NCBI RefSeq assembly: GCF_003261585.1
Contig: NZ_POVU01000004.1
Coordinates: 186,001 to 250,000, forward strand
Length of the DNA: 64,000 nucleotides
From: Acinetobacter sp. MB5
Lineage (GTDB): Bacteria > Pseudomonadota > Gammaproteobacteria > Pseudomonadales > Moraxellaceae
Reading direction: 5' to 3'
Shown: one piece after another, positions 34,538 to 48,242 of the stretch
Numbering within the stretch: position 1 is the first letter of the stretch
How the letters are laid out: each line of letters starts with the position of its first letter
Position numbers and translations under genes: made by a program
Notes under the pieces: generated by a model
The model's database searches: none
Told to the model about the DNA's origin: nothing
The model's input: only the letters and a program-made list of their open reading frames with translations

Positions 34538-36016
34538 TTATTCTTGTTCAGATTCAATGCGACGACCATTCTCCAAAATCCAAGTGCGTTCGCTGTCTTT
34601 ACGACCACGGCGCTTATAAGCAATCAATAGTCCGATAAACCAGATTGGTGAAGCGAACAGTGAAATACGCGTATCATGATCAAGACACAGAATCGCCACG
34701 ACAAACACCATAAATGCAATGCCTGCCCAGCTCATAAAAATCCCTGCTGGCATTTTATAAACCGATTGTTCATGCAAATCAGGGCGTTGTTTGCGGTAAG
34801 CCAAGTACGACAGCAAGATCATGGCAAAGGCAAATACCGTTAAAATCGAAGTAAATGCGGTCACGATATTAAAGGCAGTCATGACATTTGGTGTAACGAA
34901 CAGAATCAGTGTTCCTGCGACCACACAGCCCATTGAACATAAAATCGCTTGCACAGGGACTTTGCCTTTCGACAAGGTTTTAAAGCGTTGCGGTGCGTCT
35001 TTTTCAACCGCCAAACCATACAGCATACGGCTGGTGGCAAAGATACCGCTGTTCGCCGAAGACATCGCTGAGGTCAATACCACAAAGTTCACCACAGAGG
35101 CTGCCGCAGTCAGTCCAACCAGTTTGAACATCGCTACAAATGGGCTTTGTGCTGGGTCAACATGCTGCCAAGAAATGACTGAGATAATCACCAGTAAAGC
35201 ACCGATATAGAACAACAGAATCCGCCAAGGAATCGAGTTAATGGCTTTTGGAAGAGATTGTTCAGGATTTTTGGTTTCTGCTGCGGTGGTTCCGACTAGC
35301 TCAATACCCAAGAATGCAAATACCGCCATTTGGAAGCCACCTAAGAAGCCTGTCACGCCATGCGGTAAAAAGGCATCGGGATTGGTGACATGTGACAGCG
35401 ATGCTTTCACACCATTCGGTGAAACAAAGCCAATGCTCACCAAGCTAATCCCCAAAATGAGGAAGGCAACAATCGCGACAATCTTGATCATGGCGAACCA
35501 GAACTCGGTTTCACCAAACATTTTCACGGTCAGCAAGTTGAGTGTGGTCAAAATGCCCACAGTGGCTAAGGCAGGCAACCAGACAGGCAAGTCGGGATAC
35601 CAAAACTGCATATAACCGCCAATGGCAATAATATCGGCGATGGCGGTGACGATCCAACCCAGCCAGTACGACCAACCTAGAAAGAAGCCTGCCCACGGGC
35701 CTAAATAAGCAGTGGCAAAATCCACAAATGACTTATAGTTGGTGTTGGACAGCAACAACTCTCCCATGGCACGCATGACAAAGAAGAAGAAAAAGCCAAC
35801 GATCATATAGGTCAGTAAGACCGAGGTTCCCGAGGAAGAAATGGTCTGCCCCGAACCCATAAACAGTCCCGTCCCGATTGCACCTCCAATGGCGATCAAC
35901 TGGATATGTCGGTTGGTTAAGGCACGGTCAAGATGCGGTTCTTCTGCCAAATGATGATGACCAATCAGATCACCATCCCCCATTAATGCGTGATTATCGT
36001 TATGTTCCCGATTCAT
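34538..36016 (-). CDS. CycA-like amino acid permease
   Basis: The 492-residue APC-superfamily transporter has 12 helices. The opening motif is LTNRHIQLIAIGGAIGTGLF, with GSGQTISSSGTSVLLTYMIV following. FAFLGIELVGTTAAETKNPE lies in helix 6 and SANSGIFATSRMLYGLA in helix 8. The pattern fits the D-serine/D-alanine/glycine permease group. A His-rich cytoplasmic N-terminus (GHHHLAEEPHL) is notable. AGGAG is five bases before ATG 36016; a GTG six bases further upstream is less likely. Next to a periplasmic racemase it may import the D-amino acids made outside. Confidence 0.86.
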   Translation of the reverse strand: MNREHNDNHALMGDGDLIGHHHLAEEPHLDRALTNRHIQLIAIGGAIGTGLFMGSGQTISSSGTSVLLTYMIVGFFFFFVMRAMGELLLSNTNYKSFVDFATAYLGPWAGFFLGWSYWLGWIVTAIADIIAIGGYMQFWYPDLPVWLPALATVGILTTLNLLTVKMFGETEFWFAMIKIVAIVAFLILGISLVSIGFVSPNGVKASLSHVTNPDAFLPHGVTGFLGGFQMAVFAFLGIELVGTTAAETKNPEQSLPKAINSIPWRILLFYIGALLVIISVISWQHVDPAQSPFVAMFKLVGLTAAASVVNFVVLTSAMSSANSGIFATSRMLYGLAVEKDAPQRFKTLSKGKVPVQAILCSMGCVVAGTLILFVTPNVMTAFNIVTAFTSILTVFAFAMILLSYLAYRKQRPDLHEQSVYKMPAGIFMSWAGIAFMVFVVAILCLDHDTRISLFASPIWFIGLLIAYKRRGRKDSERTWILENGRRIESEQE

Positions 36017-36088
36017 CGCCACTCCTAAGCAAGCGTTGCGCTATTGTCAACTGGTCATGATATCCATTCATTTCTGTGCTGTTCGATG

Positions 36089-36107
36089 TTGGGGGCTAAG
36101 CCCCTCA
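36089..36107. terminator. GC-rich hairpin over the astE stop
   Basis: TTG-x-GGGGC / GCCCC-TCAA forms a short strong hairpin that includes the astE stop codon. No T run follows on the minus strand, so it is a weak candidate for terminator or mRNA end protection. Confidence 0.4.
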
Positions 36108-37079
36108 ATCCTCTGTCAGCATCAGCCCTGCACGTAGTCCTTTTTGTACGTGTGGGTTAGGAAATAAAATCCATTCTTTGGCGTGCTGCGCCCGTGTTTC
36201 CTGCTGTTGCTGGGTACACAATAAGTCTCCCTGCTCGAACACGGTAAAATTCGGGGCATCATCACTGAGGTACAGCTTGAAGTCATCATGTTGTTTGAGC
36301 AGTGAATACTGCACATTGAACTGACGCATCGCACTGGTTTTACCACGTCGTGGTAAAGGTTGATTTGCCACCACACTGCGTAACATGGCATCCGTTGCTT
36401 GGAACTGAGTCAGGTCATTGCAGCCAAATGGCAAAGCTTTGCCCAGCTCCAGCGTGCAGCTAGAGGCTTGGCAGGTTTCTGCGGTCAACTGGCTAAAAGT
36501 GCGTCCAAGGCTTTGGTGATGAACCAGAGCATCCAGATCGGCAGCCTCTAGTGAGCTTAAAAATTCAGGATCGAACGCTTCGGTTTTATAAGGTAGTAAA
36601 CCGAAGGTCGGAAAAAGTGATGCACGAATGGCGGTGTGCAAGTCATAGTGCAGACGAACCGCCTGTGGGTCACTCTGCTGCATAAAATGCTGCACCAGTT
36701 GCTCTAAGCCTTTGGCACGTGCAGTTTCAGCACTTTCCGCAAAGCCACTGACACCGCCCATAAACATGCGGTTCAGGTCAGCCGTCAGGTAGCGCTCGCC
36801 CTGACGCATCGCGTCTGGATTGCCCAAGATAATCAGCAAACGTACCTGCAAGCTGAGCTTGCCCGAAAACAAATCGGAACAAAGCTGATTCAGCAATTCA
36901 ATCGGCGCAGTTTCATTGCCATGAATGCCTGCCGAAAGCACCACCACCTTGTGATAGCCCTGTACTGGGGTCAGTTCCAGTACACCTTCAGCCAACCAAT
37001 GCCAAGTAAAACCGTGCTGCTGCCCCTGCTGTGGCTCAGGGAATTGTCCACTGAGCGTCATCGCCAAGAAATCCTGCAT
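36105..37079 (-). CDS. astE: Succinylglutamate desuccinylase
   Basis: The 324-residue zinc hydrolase frees glutamate and succinate in the last step of the AST arginine pathway. It has VVLSAGIHGNETAPIELLNQ with the zinc His and Glu, RLHYDLHTAIRASLFPT with the third zinc His, and a later ASSCTLELGKALPFG with the catalytic Glu. ATG 37079 is preferred over the GTG one codon earlier, with AGGCGGGG upstream. It lies 11 bases after astB. Confidence 0.93.
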   Translation of the reverse strand: MQDFLAMTLSGQFPEPQQGQQHGFTWHWLAEGVLELTPVQGYHKVVVLSAGIHGNETAPIELLNQLCSDLFSGKLSLQVRLLIILGNPDAMRQGERYLTADLNRMFMGGVSGFAESAETARAKGLEQLVQHFMQQSDPQAVRLHYDLHTAIRASLFPTFGLLPYKTEAFDPEFLSSLEAADLDALVHHQSLGRTFSQLTAETCQASSCTLELGKALPFGCNDLTQFQATDAMLRSVVANQPLPRRGKTSAMRQFNVQYSLLKQHDDFKLYLSDDAPNFTVFEQGDLLCTQQQQETRAQHAKEWILFPNPHVQKGLRAGLMLTED

Positions 37080-37090
37080 CACTGCCCCGC

Positions 37091-38434
37091 CTAAATTTGT
37101 TGGAATGGGTAGATTGAACCTAAATTCATCAACACCGTTAGCTCATCGAGTGCCTGACGGCTTTCGATCAACAACTGTGGATCAACCAGATCAGCTTGGG
37201 TTAAACGGTCACGGTAATGACGATCCACCCATTGATTCAGTGCGGTAAAGAGTTGTTCATTCATCAACACTTTCGGATTCACCGCGTGTAATTCCTGTTC
37301 ATTCAATGCAACACGTAAACGTAGGCACGCAGGGCCGCCGCCGTTTTGCATACTTTCACGCAGGTCAAACACCTTAATGTCGTCAATTGGTGTGCCCATT
37401 TGAATCATGTCATTGAGGTAGCCCCAAACTGCTGCATTTTTGCGAGATTCTTCAGGCACAACAATACTCATACCACCATCTGGACGGGTCAAAATCTGAC
37501 TATTAAACAGATACGTCGCAACGGCATCATCCACCGAAACACGCTGAGTCGGCACTTCAATCGCAATCAGTTCTTGCTCAATGGTCGCCATTTTGCGGCG
37601 GATTTCATCAAGCGCCTGAGCCTGATGTAAAAATGCCTGTTGATGGTGGAACAATACTTGCTGGTTGCTCACCGCGATCACGTCATTATGGAAAACGCCC
37701 TGATCAATCACGTCAGGATGTTGCTGCACAAAAACGGTGTGCGCAGCATCCAACTGATGCAAACGTGCAATCGCTTCACTGGCTTCGCGGGTTTGACGCG
37801 CTGGATAGCGTTTTGGCCCTGCTTCACCATTAAAATGCTGCTGTCCATAGACAAACACCTGCACACTACGATCCGCATAGCTCCCGCCCAAACGGTTGTG
37901 GTTGGCTGCACCTTCATCACCAAACAGTGCCACTTGCGGCAACGCTGCATGATGGGCGAAATGTTGCTCGTCACGGAAAATTGCCTTTAAAACCTGTGAA
38001 GTGGTGTCGGCTTCAATCGAACGGTGAAACTTGTTGTTCAGGTTAGCTGCGGTAAAATGCACCCGTCCATCGGCACTGTCCGCAGACGGTGACACGGTTG
38101 CAGCATTAGCTGTCCACATGCACGACGCTGAACTGAGTGACGAGAGTAGTTGCGGTGCGTACTGCATCGCCTGCGCCAACACGCTGGCATCATCACCACG
38201 GAAACCGAGTTTGCGTAACATCGGCAAATGTGGGCGCTCATGCGGCACCAACACACCTTGCTTCAAGCCCAAATCACTGAGGGCTTTCATTTTTGCTAAA
38301 CCTTGCTTGGCCGCAAGTTTCGGGTTCGACACCAGATTGCGGTGTTTGGTTGAGGCTTCATTGCCAAACGACAAACCTGCATAGTGATGGGTGGGGCCAA
38401 CTAAACCATCAAAATTGACTTCGTAACCTAACAT
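37091..38434 (-). CDS. astB: N-succinylarginine dihydrolase
   Basis: The 447-residue pentein-fold hydrolase converts succinylarginine to succinylornithine, ammonia and CO2. It opens with [20 protein letters not shown], typical of AstB. It contains [20 protein letters not shown] (active-site Glu/His region), [16 protein letters not shown] and the catalytic Cys region [20 protein letters not shown] sits five bases before ATG 38434; the longer frame starts at a TTG. It lies 22 bases after astD. Confidence 0.95.
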   Translation of the reverse strand: MLGYEVNFDGLVGPTHHYAGLSFGNEASTKHRNLVSNPKLAAKQGLAKMKALSDLGLKQGVLVPHERPHLPMLRKLGFRGDDASVLAQAMQYAPQLLSSLSSASCMWTANAATVSPSADSADGRVHFTAANLNNKFHRSIEADTTSQVLKAIFRDEQHFAHHAALPQVALFGDEGAANHNRLGGSYADRSVQVFVYGQQHFNGEAGPKRYPARQTREASEAIARLHQLDAAHTVFVQQHPDVIDQGVFHNDVIAVSNQQVLFHHQQAFLHQAQALDEIRRKMATIEQELIAIEVPTQRVSVDDAVATYLFNSQILTRPDGGMSIVVPEESRKNAAVWGYLNDMIQMGTPIDDIKVFDLRESMQNGGGPACLRLRVALNEQELHAVNPKVLMNEQLFTALNQWVDRHYRDRLTQADLVDPQLLIESRQALDELTVLMNLGSIYPFQQI

Positions 38435-38456
38435 TTTCTTCTCCAATTTCCGTGGC

Positions 38457-40962
<2,506 letters not shown>

Positions 40963-40974
40963 GGGGCAATATCC

Positions 40975-42420
<1,446 letters not shown>

Positions 42421-43752
42421 TTATTTTCCTGGGTAAATCCCGCGTTCTTTACGTGCCATGAGAATGCGCTCACACGCCAAAATATAGGCTGAAGTCCGCA
42501 AATTGCAGCTCTTTTCTTGTGCCTTGTTCCAGACATCGGCAATCGCATCACGCATGATGGTATCGAGACGCTGGTTAATTTCCGTTTCACTCCAGAAGAA
42601 GCTCGACATGTCCTGTACCCACTCGAAGTAACTCACGGTCACACCGCCTGCATTACAAATCACGTCTGGCACCACAATAATGCCACGGCGATGCAAAATA
42701 TCATCCGCTTCTGGGTAGGTTGGGCCATTAGCACCTTCTAAAACCAAACGTGCCTGTAGTTTTTCTGCACGTTCTGCGGTGATTTGACCTTCGAGTGCCG
42801 CAGGAATCAGGATCTCGGCTTGAACATCCCAAAATGCTTCTGCTTCAATTTCAGTCGCATCGGCAAATCCTGCCACGCCACCGTGCTGCTGCACATGCTG
42901 TTGTAAAGCTTGAGTATTTAAACCTGCTTCATTAAAAATGGTGCCCGTGTGGTCTTGTACGCACACTACTTTGGCACCTGTTTCAGCAAACAAAATCGCG
43001 GCTTCACTGCCGACATTACCAAAGCCTTGTACAGCAACGCGGCTGTCTGCAACCGACAAACCAATTTTCTGTGCAATCTGACAACCTGTGACAAACACAC
43101 CACGACCCGTGGCTTTGACACGACCCAAAGAACCGCCCAAGTGCACAGGTTTCCCTGTCACCACACCTGTCACGGTATGCCCTTGTTCAATCGAATAGGT
43201 GTCCATGACCCATGCCATTACACGCGGATTGGTGCCGACATCGGGTGCTGGAATATCTTTTTGAGGGCCAATAATATGACCAATTTCACTGGTATAACGG
43301 CGAGTCAAACGCTCAAGCTCGGCATCTGACAACTGACGTGGATCAACACGAATGCCGCCTTTTGCGCCACCGAATGGCAGATTCAGTACCGCTGTTTTAA
43401 TGGTCATCCATGCCGACAACGCCATCACTTCATTGAGATCGACATTGGGATGAAAACGAATCCCGCCCTTACCTGGGCCGCGAGATAAGTTGTGCTGTAC
43501 CCGATAGCCTTCAAAATGACGAATCGAACCGTCATCCATCACCACAGGCACATCCACAATGAGCGCACGCTTTGGATTTTTTAAGGTATCAATATATTTG
43601 GTGAGGTCGCCCAGATACGGTTTCACACGTTCAATCTGTGCGAGATAGGTCATCCATGCGCTGTTATTTTCTTGTGCATAGGAGAGATGAGTCTCCACTG
43701 CAAAATCCTGTTTGTTGTGGTTTGCTTCAGCTTTAAGCTGTTCCGAAATCAT
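42421..43752 (-). CDS. Glutamate dehydrogenase
   Basis: This 443-residue Glu/Leu/Phe/Val dehydrogenase has [20 protein letters not shown] with the substrate Lys, [20 protein letters not shown] with the catalytic Lys, [20 protein letters not shown] and the nucleotide motif [19 protein letters not shown]. The sequence type is the NAD-linked catabolic group. It turns glutamate released by the AST genes into 2-oxoglutarate and ammonia, which fits its position just upstream of astC. ATG 43752 with GGGA before it is preferred to the GTG at 43761. Confidence 0.92.
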   Translation of the reverse strand: MISEQLKAEANHNKQDFAVETHLSYAQENNSAWMTYLAQIERVKPYLGDLTKYIDTLKNPKRALIVDVPVVMDDGSIRHFEGYRVQHNLSRGPGKGGIRFHPNVDLNEVMALSAWMTIKTAVLNLPFGGAKGGIRVDPRQLSDAELERLTRRYTSEIGHIIGPQKDIPAPDVGTNPRVMAWVMDTYSIEQGHTVTGVVTGKPVHLGGSLGRVKATGRGVFVTGCQIAQKIGLSVADSRVAVQGFGNVGSEAAILFAETGAKVVCVQDHTGTIFNEAGLNTQALQQHVQQHGGVAGFADATEIEAEAFWDVQAEILIPAALEGQITAERAEKLQARLVLEGANGPTYPEADDILHRRGIIVVPDVICNAGGVTVSYFEWVQDMSSFFWSETEINQRLDTIMRDAIADVWNKAQEKSCNLRTSAYILACERILMARKERGIYPGK

Positions 43753-43841
43753 ATTTCCCACGTGTATTTACTCGCTACCGTTGCGTTTCGCTTTATAAGA
43801 GCGCATCAAAATGGCGCTCTTTACATCCTGTACATGTATAA

Positions 43842-43857
43842 ACTTGTATATACAAGT
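43842..43857. promoter_or_regulatory. Palindromic operator before the glutamate dehydrogenase gene
   Basis: The perfect 16-base palindrome ACTTGTATATACAAGT lies 90-105 bases upstream of the start codon. It fits the CTTGTATATACAAG-type sites bound by HutC-like GntR regulators, and such a regulator gene lies 240 bases away. A related half-site TGTACATGTATA abuts it (43829-43840). The remaining AT-rich DNA to 44095 shows no gene. Confidence 0.65.
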
Positions 43858-44095
43858 CGAAATATAAATCAGTTTTTTTTAAAAAAATAGAGAAAGGGCT
43901 AAAATTTTTATAAAAATTTAATAAGATATTATTTTATAATAATATTTTTATGATCAATTTCATTATACTGTCATTTTTTAGGCAAAAAACGCTGTTTTTA
44001 GGCGCACCAAAATGGCTCATTTATCGATTTTTTAAGGTGTTTTTTTAGCGCATCCCCCAGATTACCTGTACAACTTGACCTGTTTTTTAGACAAG

Positions 44096-44866
44096 TTAAT
44101 AACGCGTGGTTGGGGTAAATTTTCCTTTCAAATAATAACGGCTGCCTGGGTAAATCAGGCGGGCGCTCGACACGATATGCTCCCCTGTCCAAGTCCGACG
44201 CTTCAGCAAAAGACATGGCTCGGTTTTGCTGATTTCTAACCATTTGCATTCTTTGGCATTGGCTAAAATCGCTTCCACAATGTGTTCGCCCTGACTAATC
44301 GGCACACGTTTTACCAAATAATCATTCGGGGTGATTTGGGTAAAATCCTGCTGAATATAATTGGGAATCAGCGCAGCATTGACCAAGCGATCTTCGAGCT
44401 GTACAGGAATATCATTTTCAAAATGAATCAAAATTGAATGATAGAGTTTTTGCCCAATCGCGACCTGCATTTGCAGACATTGTTCTTTGTTGGCCCGAAT
44501 CTGTTCTAGCAAAATAATCTCGGAACGATGGCGATGGTTACGGCTTTCAATCTCTTTGGCGATATTGTCAATCTGGAATAATGCAGCTTCGTTTTGTCGC
44601 TCCGCCACAAATGAACCCACACCCTGAATACGGGTCAAAAAGCGCTGCTCAGTCAATTCACGTAAGGCGCGGTTAATGGTCATGCGGCTACAGCCGAGCT
44701 GCTTGACCAGTTCCATTTCCGAGGGAATTTTATAGTTGGCAGGCCAAATTCCGTCTTGGATTTTTTTAATAATCAGTTGTTTGACTTGTTCATACAACGG
44801 CAATGGGCTGTCGTGCAATGGCGATAACTCTGCTTGCTGCTGTGGGTTAGAAACACGGTTAGTCAT
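44096..44866 (-). CDS. GntR/HutC-type transcriptional regulator
   Basis: The 256-residue product has an N-terminal winged helix (PLYEQVKQLIIKKIQDGIWP, then KQLGCSRMTINRALRELTEQ) followed by a UTRA ligand domain (about 105-245, with LYHSILIHFENDIPVQLEDR and GEHIVEAILANAKECKWLEI). HutC-like proteins repress amino-acid degradation genes until a small metabolite binds. Here the neighbours are glutamate dehydrogenase and AST genes, not hut genes, so it may sense an arginine or glutamate catabolite. I chose ATG 44866, since the upstream extension is hydrophobic and unlike the family. Confidence 0.88.
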   Translation of the reverse strand: MTNRVSNPQQQAELSPLHDSPLPLYEQVKQLIIKKIQDGIWPANYKIPSEMELVKQLGCSRMTINRALRELTEQRFLTRIQGVGSFVAERQNEAALFQIDNIAKEIESRNHRHRSEIILLEQIRANKEQCLQMQVAIGQKLYHSILIHFENDIPVQLEDRLVNAALIPNYIQQDFTQITPNDYLVKRVPISQGEHIVEAILANAKECKWLEISKTEPCLLLKRRTWTGEHIVSSARLIYPGSRYYLKGKFTPTTRY

Positions 44867-45339
44867 GATCAACTCGAACAAAATCAATAAATAATAAAAT
44901 GCGCGGGCATAGGCCAACAAAATGAATTCATTTACCCAAAAGTGAGTAAAAGTTTTACTAAAATAGCATAAATCCTCAGCAGGATTGCCAGTTTTGAAAA
45001 CTGTTTAAGCAATACAAATCACTTTAGAAGTTTAATTATAAATTCCATTATTTCAATAAACTCATAATAGGCTCTTATCATTGAAATCAAATATTTGGAG
45101 CTCATCACTACTTTTGTTTCGGCAAAAGTAGCCAAAACCACCTTGCGGAGCAATGCTCCTCACCACAAAACTCGTCAGTAGTTATCAATAATCAAATTTG
45201 TCGCAGAAACAATTATTTGTTAATTTCATCATGCCTCAAACAGTTGCGGATGACATTTTCGCACATCATACGTTTCCATAAATTCGAAAATAGATTCTAA
45301 GCAATAACTGAATTCGCTAGCTTTCATCAATTCTTGTCT
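44867..45339. other. Intergenic region with two hairpins
   Basis: A 473-base AT-rich gap. It contains CTACTTTTG / CAAAAGTAG (45108-45131) and GGAGC-AAT-GCTCC (45147-45159) close together, which looks like a structured repeat remnant. I find no gene. The regulator's promoter should lie in the part next to 44867. Confidence 0.45.
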
Positions 45340-46275
45340 TTATTTAAGTTGCTGCATACCTGAAATGGTCGGCATCACCTCACGCATCAGGCTTAAAAAC
45401 TGCCTTAACCGTGCAGGATAATAACGCGCCCAAGGGTAGACCAAATACACAGGCAAAGGCGCTGCTTGCCACTCGGGTAAGATATTCACCAATGTTCCAT
45501 CTGCCAGCGCATCCGCTGCTAGCCAACTAGAAATCACGGCGACACCCAAGCCTTGCAATGCAGCATTTTTCAGGACAAATAAGCTATCGGTACTCAAACG
45601 TGGTTGAATCGGCACATTGTAAACCGACTCATTCAACTGATTTTTCAGACGAATTTCATTCCGATAATAATTACTGAGTTCCAACCAAGGAAAATTCTGT
45701 AAGTCCTCAATGTTTTGAATTTGGGGGAAATCTGCCAACAGTTCAGGACTCGCCACCATAATGCGTGGCACTTCAGCCAGTAAAATTGTCACCGTATTCG
45801 GGTCAGGCTCAAAGCCAACATGTATGGCGCAGTCGATATGATCAGCCAAAAAATCAGGTGCTGCGTCACTGAGCCGCCATTCGATATTTAACGAGGGATA
45901 ACGCTTTAAAAAATCCAAAACAGGCAGTAACAATTGCTGTTGTCCAAAGGCATGTGGGGCACGGACTCGTAGTAAACCGACAGGTTCATCCGCCACCTGT
46001 TTCAGCTCATCTTCCAGATTCAGCCAGTCATCAATCAGGTTTTTGGCATGCTGATAACAGCGCTCGCCATCATCGGTGAGTTTGGTGGCATGTGTGGTGC
46101 GGAGCAGCAATTTTGCCCCAAGCAATTGCTCAAGGGTACTTAAACGCCGACTGACCGTTGCCTGTGACACTTCAAGCTGACGTGCTGCCCCTGACAGTGA
46201 ACCTGCCTCGACAATCCGAATCAGGGTATGTAGCAATTCCAGCCGATCTATACGTTCAAGAGATTTCATCTGCAT
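45340..46275 (-). CDS. LysR-family transcriptional regulator
   Basis: The 311-residue product has an N-terminal winged helix with GSLSGAARQLEVSQATVSRR and LEQLLGAKLLLRTTHATKLT (residues 20-70). A periplasmic-binding-type effector domain follows (about 95-300). It is divergent from the MFS exporter gene across a 111-base gap, the classical arrangement in which a LysR protein controls its divergent neighbour. The effector is unknown. Two in-frame ATGs at the start (46275, 46269) are both usable. Confidence 0.9.
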   Translation of the reverse strand: MQMKSLERIDRLELLHTLIRIVEAGSLSGAARQLEVSQATVSRRLSTLEQLLGAKLLLRTTHATKLTDDGERCYQHAKNLIDDWLNLEDELKQVADEPVGLLRVRAPHAFGQQQLLLPVLDFLKRYPSLNIEWRLSDAAPDFLADHIDCAIHVGFEPDPNTVTILLAEVPRIMVASPELLADFPQIQNIEDLQNFPWLELSNYYRNEIRLKNQLNESVYNVPIQPRLSTDSLFVLKNAALQGLGVAVISSWLAADALADGTLVNILPEWQAAPLPVYLVYPWARYYPARLRQFLSLMREVMPTISGMQQLK

Positions 46276-46386
46276 TCTGATTATACGTTGGACGTATAAC
46301 TATTTTACCATGACGCCTGCTACCACGATTCTGCCATTTGTCCAAAAATAGCCATCTGTTCCTGCCCCGATCAAGAGATTGCCGTT

Positions 46387-47607
46387 ATGACTACTGCTGC
46401 CCCCACCCGATCTGTTTCGTCCTTATTGGTATTTATGCTGGCAACAGGTGCTGGTATTGCTGTAGCGTGCCTATATTATTCCCAACCCATTTTGCCTTTA
46501 TTTGCCAGTGACTTGCATGTTGCAGTCGGGGATTTGGGACTGATTCCGATGCTGACCCAAATCGGCTATGCCTTGGGAATTTTCTTTCTGATTCCACTCG
46601 GAGATCGTTACGACCGTCGTGTGCTGATTTTGCTCAAAAGCCTGTTATTGATTGTGTCTTTACTGGTGCTGAGTTTAAGTCAGGGACTCTATAGCGTGCT
46701 GCTGTTTAGTCTGGTGGTTGGCATTACCGCAACCATGGCACAGGATATTGTCCCGACAGCGGCAATTCTCGCGCCTGCGGGGCAGCAAGGCAAATTTGTC
46801 GGCACAGTCATGACAGGGCTGTTATTGGGGATTTTATTGTCGAGAACCGTCAGTGGAGTGATTGCAGCCTACTGGGGCTGGCGCGCCATGTACCAACTGG
46901 CAGCCATCAGTGTCTTTGTGGTGGCAATCGGTTTATGGCGGGTACTGCCACGCTTTCAACCGCATGCGCAACTGGGCTACTTTGCCTTACTCAGTTCAAT
47001 GCGACATTTGTGGCAACAGTATCCCGCCTTGCGCCGCGCAGCACTGGCTCAAGGTCTGCTCTCGGTTGCTTTTAGTGCCTTTTGGTCGACACTTGCGATC
47101 ATGCTGGCGGAGCATTATCACTTGGGTAGTGCAGCAGCAGGTGGTTTTGGGATTGCGGGTGCGGCAGGGGCTTTGGCTGCACCGATTGCAGGTTCACTGT
47201 CTGACCGTTATGGCTCGCATCGGGTGACGCAACTCGGCGCTGCTTTAGTGATGCTGTCATTTGCTGCGATGTGGATGTTACCAATGCTGTCGATACATGC
47301 CCAACTGCTGTTGATTGCGATTGCTGCGATTGGCTTTGATTTAGGATTACAAGCCAGTTTGGTGGCGCATCAAACGTTGGTGTACAGCCTAGAACCGACT
47401 GCGCGCGGACGTTTAAATGCGGTGCTATTTACAGGCGTGTTCACAGGCATGGCCTCAGGTTCATGGCTCGGCAGCAAAGCCTATGCCATGGCAGGTTGGC
47501 AAGCCGTGGTGACGCTTGCGGCAATCATGGGATTGATCAGTTTAGGCATTCGCTGGCTCGAAGGTCGCCGCTTACAACGAATCGAACACCTCTCCACTCA
47601 ATCCTGA
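46387..47607 (+). CDS. MFS transporter, probable exporter
   Basis: This 406-residue, 12-helix major-facilitator protein has the motif A region GDRYDRRVLILLKSLLLIV after helix 2 and a second copy GSLSDRYGSHRVTQLGAALV in the second half. It resembles drug and sugar efflux members of the DHA1 type. Control is probably by the divergent LysR regulator. Its last ten bases overlap convergently with the end of modC, so transcription of the two genes may interfere. Confidence 0.88.
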   Translation: MTTAAPTRSVSSLLVFMLATGAGIAVACLYYSQPILPLFASDLHVAVGDLGLIPMLTQIGYALGIFFLIPLGDRYDRRVLILLKSLLLIVSLLVLSLSQGLYSVLLFSLVVGITATMAQDIVPTAAILAPAGQQGKFVGTVMTGLLLGILLSRTVSGVIAAYWGWRAMYQLAAISVFVVAIGLWRVLPRFQPHAQLGYFALLSSMRHLWQQYPALRRAALAQGLLSVAFSAFWSTLAIMLAEHYHLGSAAAGGFGIAGAAGALAAPIAGSLSDRYGSHRVTQLGAALVMLSFAAMWMLPMLSIHAQLLLIAIAAIGFDLGLQASLVAHQTLVYSLEPTARGRLNAVLFTGVFTGMASGSWLGSKAYAMAGWQAVVTLAAIMGLISLGIRWLEGRRLQRIEHLSTQS

Positions 47608-48242
47608 TAATGTAAATGCCCTTCAGTCAGATGAAGCTGTGGGGCATTGAGTTGTTCTAGTTCTTCCCAATGATGAGTGATGTACAGCATCGGAATCGCC
47701 AGTTCTTGTTGAATGGTATTTAAAAAACTCAGTAACTGCTGGCGAAGTTGCAGATCCAAACCCGTGGTCGGTTCATCCAGTAGCAATAAATCAGGGGATG
47801 ATAACAGCGCCCGTGCAATCGCCACGCGTTGGGCTTCACCGCCTGATAGCTGATGGGCTTCACGCTTTAATAGCGGCACCAAACCCAGTAATTCCACAAT
47901 ATAACCACTAGCAAATTTCGGTGTTGCAGATTTTTTCCAGCGCTGGGCATAACCAATATTTTGCAAAACATTGAGATGCGGAAACAGGCAAGCTTGCTGA
48001 AAAATAAAGGCAATATTGCGTCGATGCACAGGGACATTCACCCCCTGCTGACTGTCCAAAAGTACATGCTGATTAAGCTGAATTTTACCTTGCTGTGGTT
48101 GCAGTAAGCCTGCAAGGCATTTAAAAAAACTGGATTTTCCTGCACCCGATGCACCAACAATCCCCAACACAGGCGACTGGGTCAACAGATCGACCTGCAA
48201 GCAAAAATCGGCTTGGCGATATTCAAACTGACAGTTCAGCAT
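47598..48242 (-). CDS. modC: Molybdate ABC transporter ATP-binding protein, short form
   Basis: The 214-residue ATPase has Walker A GASGAGKSSFFKCLAGL, the signature HQLSGGEAQRVAIARALLSS and Walker B LLLLDEPTTGLDL. E. coli-type ModC is about 350 residues with a C-terminal molybdate-binding (MOP) domain. That domain is absent here, so regulation by bound molybdate through MOP is lost. Assignment to molybdate rests on the adjacent modB and modA. It starts right after the modB stop. Confidence 0.87.
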   Translation of the reverse strand: MLNCQFEYRQADFCLQVDLLTQSPVLGIVGASGAGKSSFFKCLAGLLQPQQGKIQLNQHVLLDSQQGVNVPVHRRNIAFIFQQACLFPHLNVLQNIGYAQRWKKSATPKFASGYIVELLGLVPLLKREAHQLSGGEAQRVAIARALLSSPDLLLLDEPTTGLDLQLRQQLLSFLNTIQQELAIPMLYITHHWEELEQLNAPQLHLTEGHLHYQD

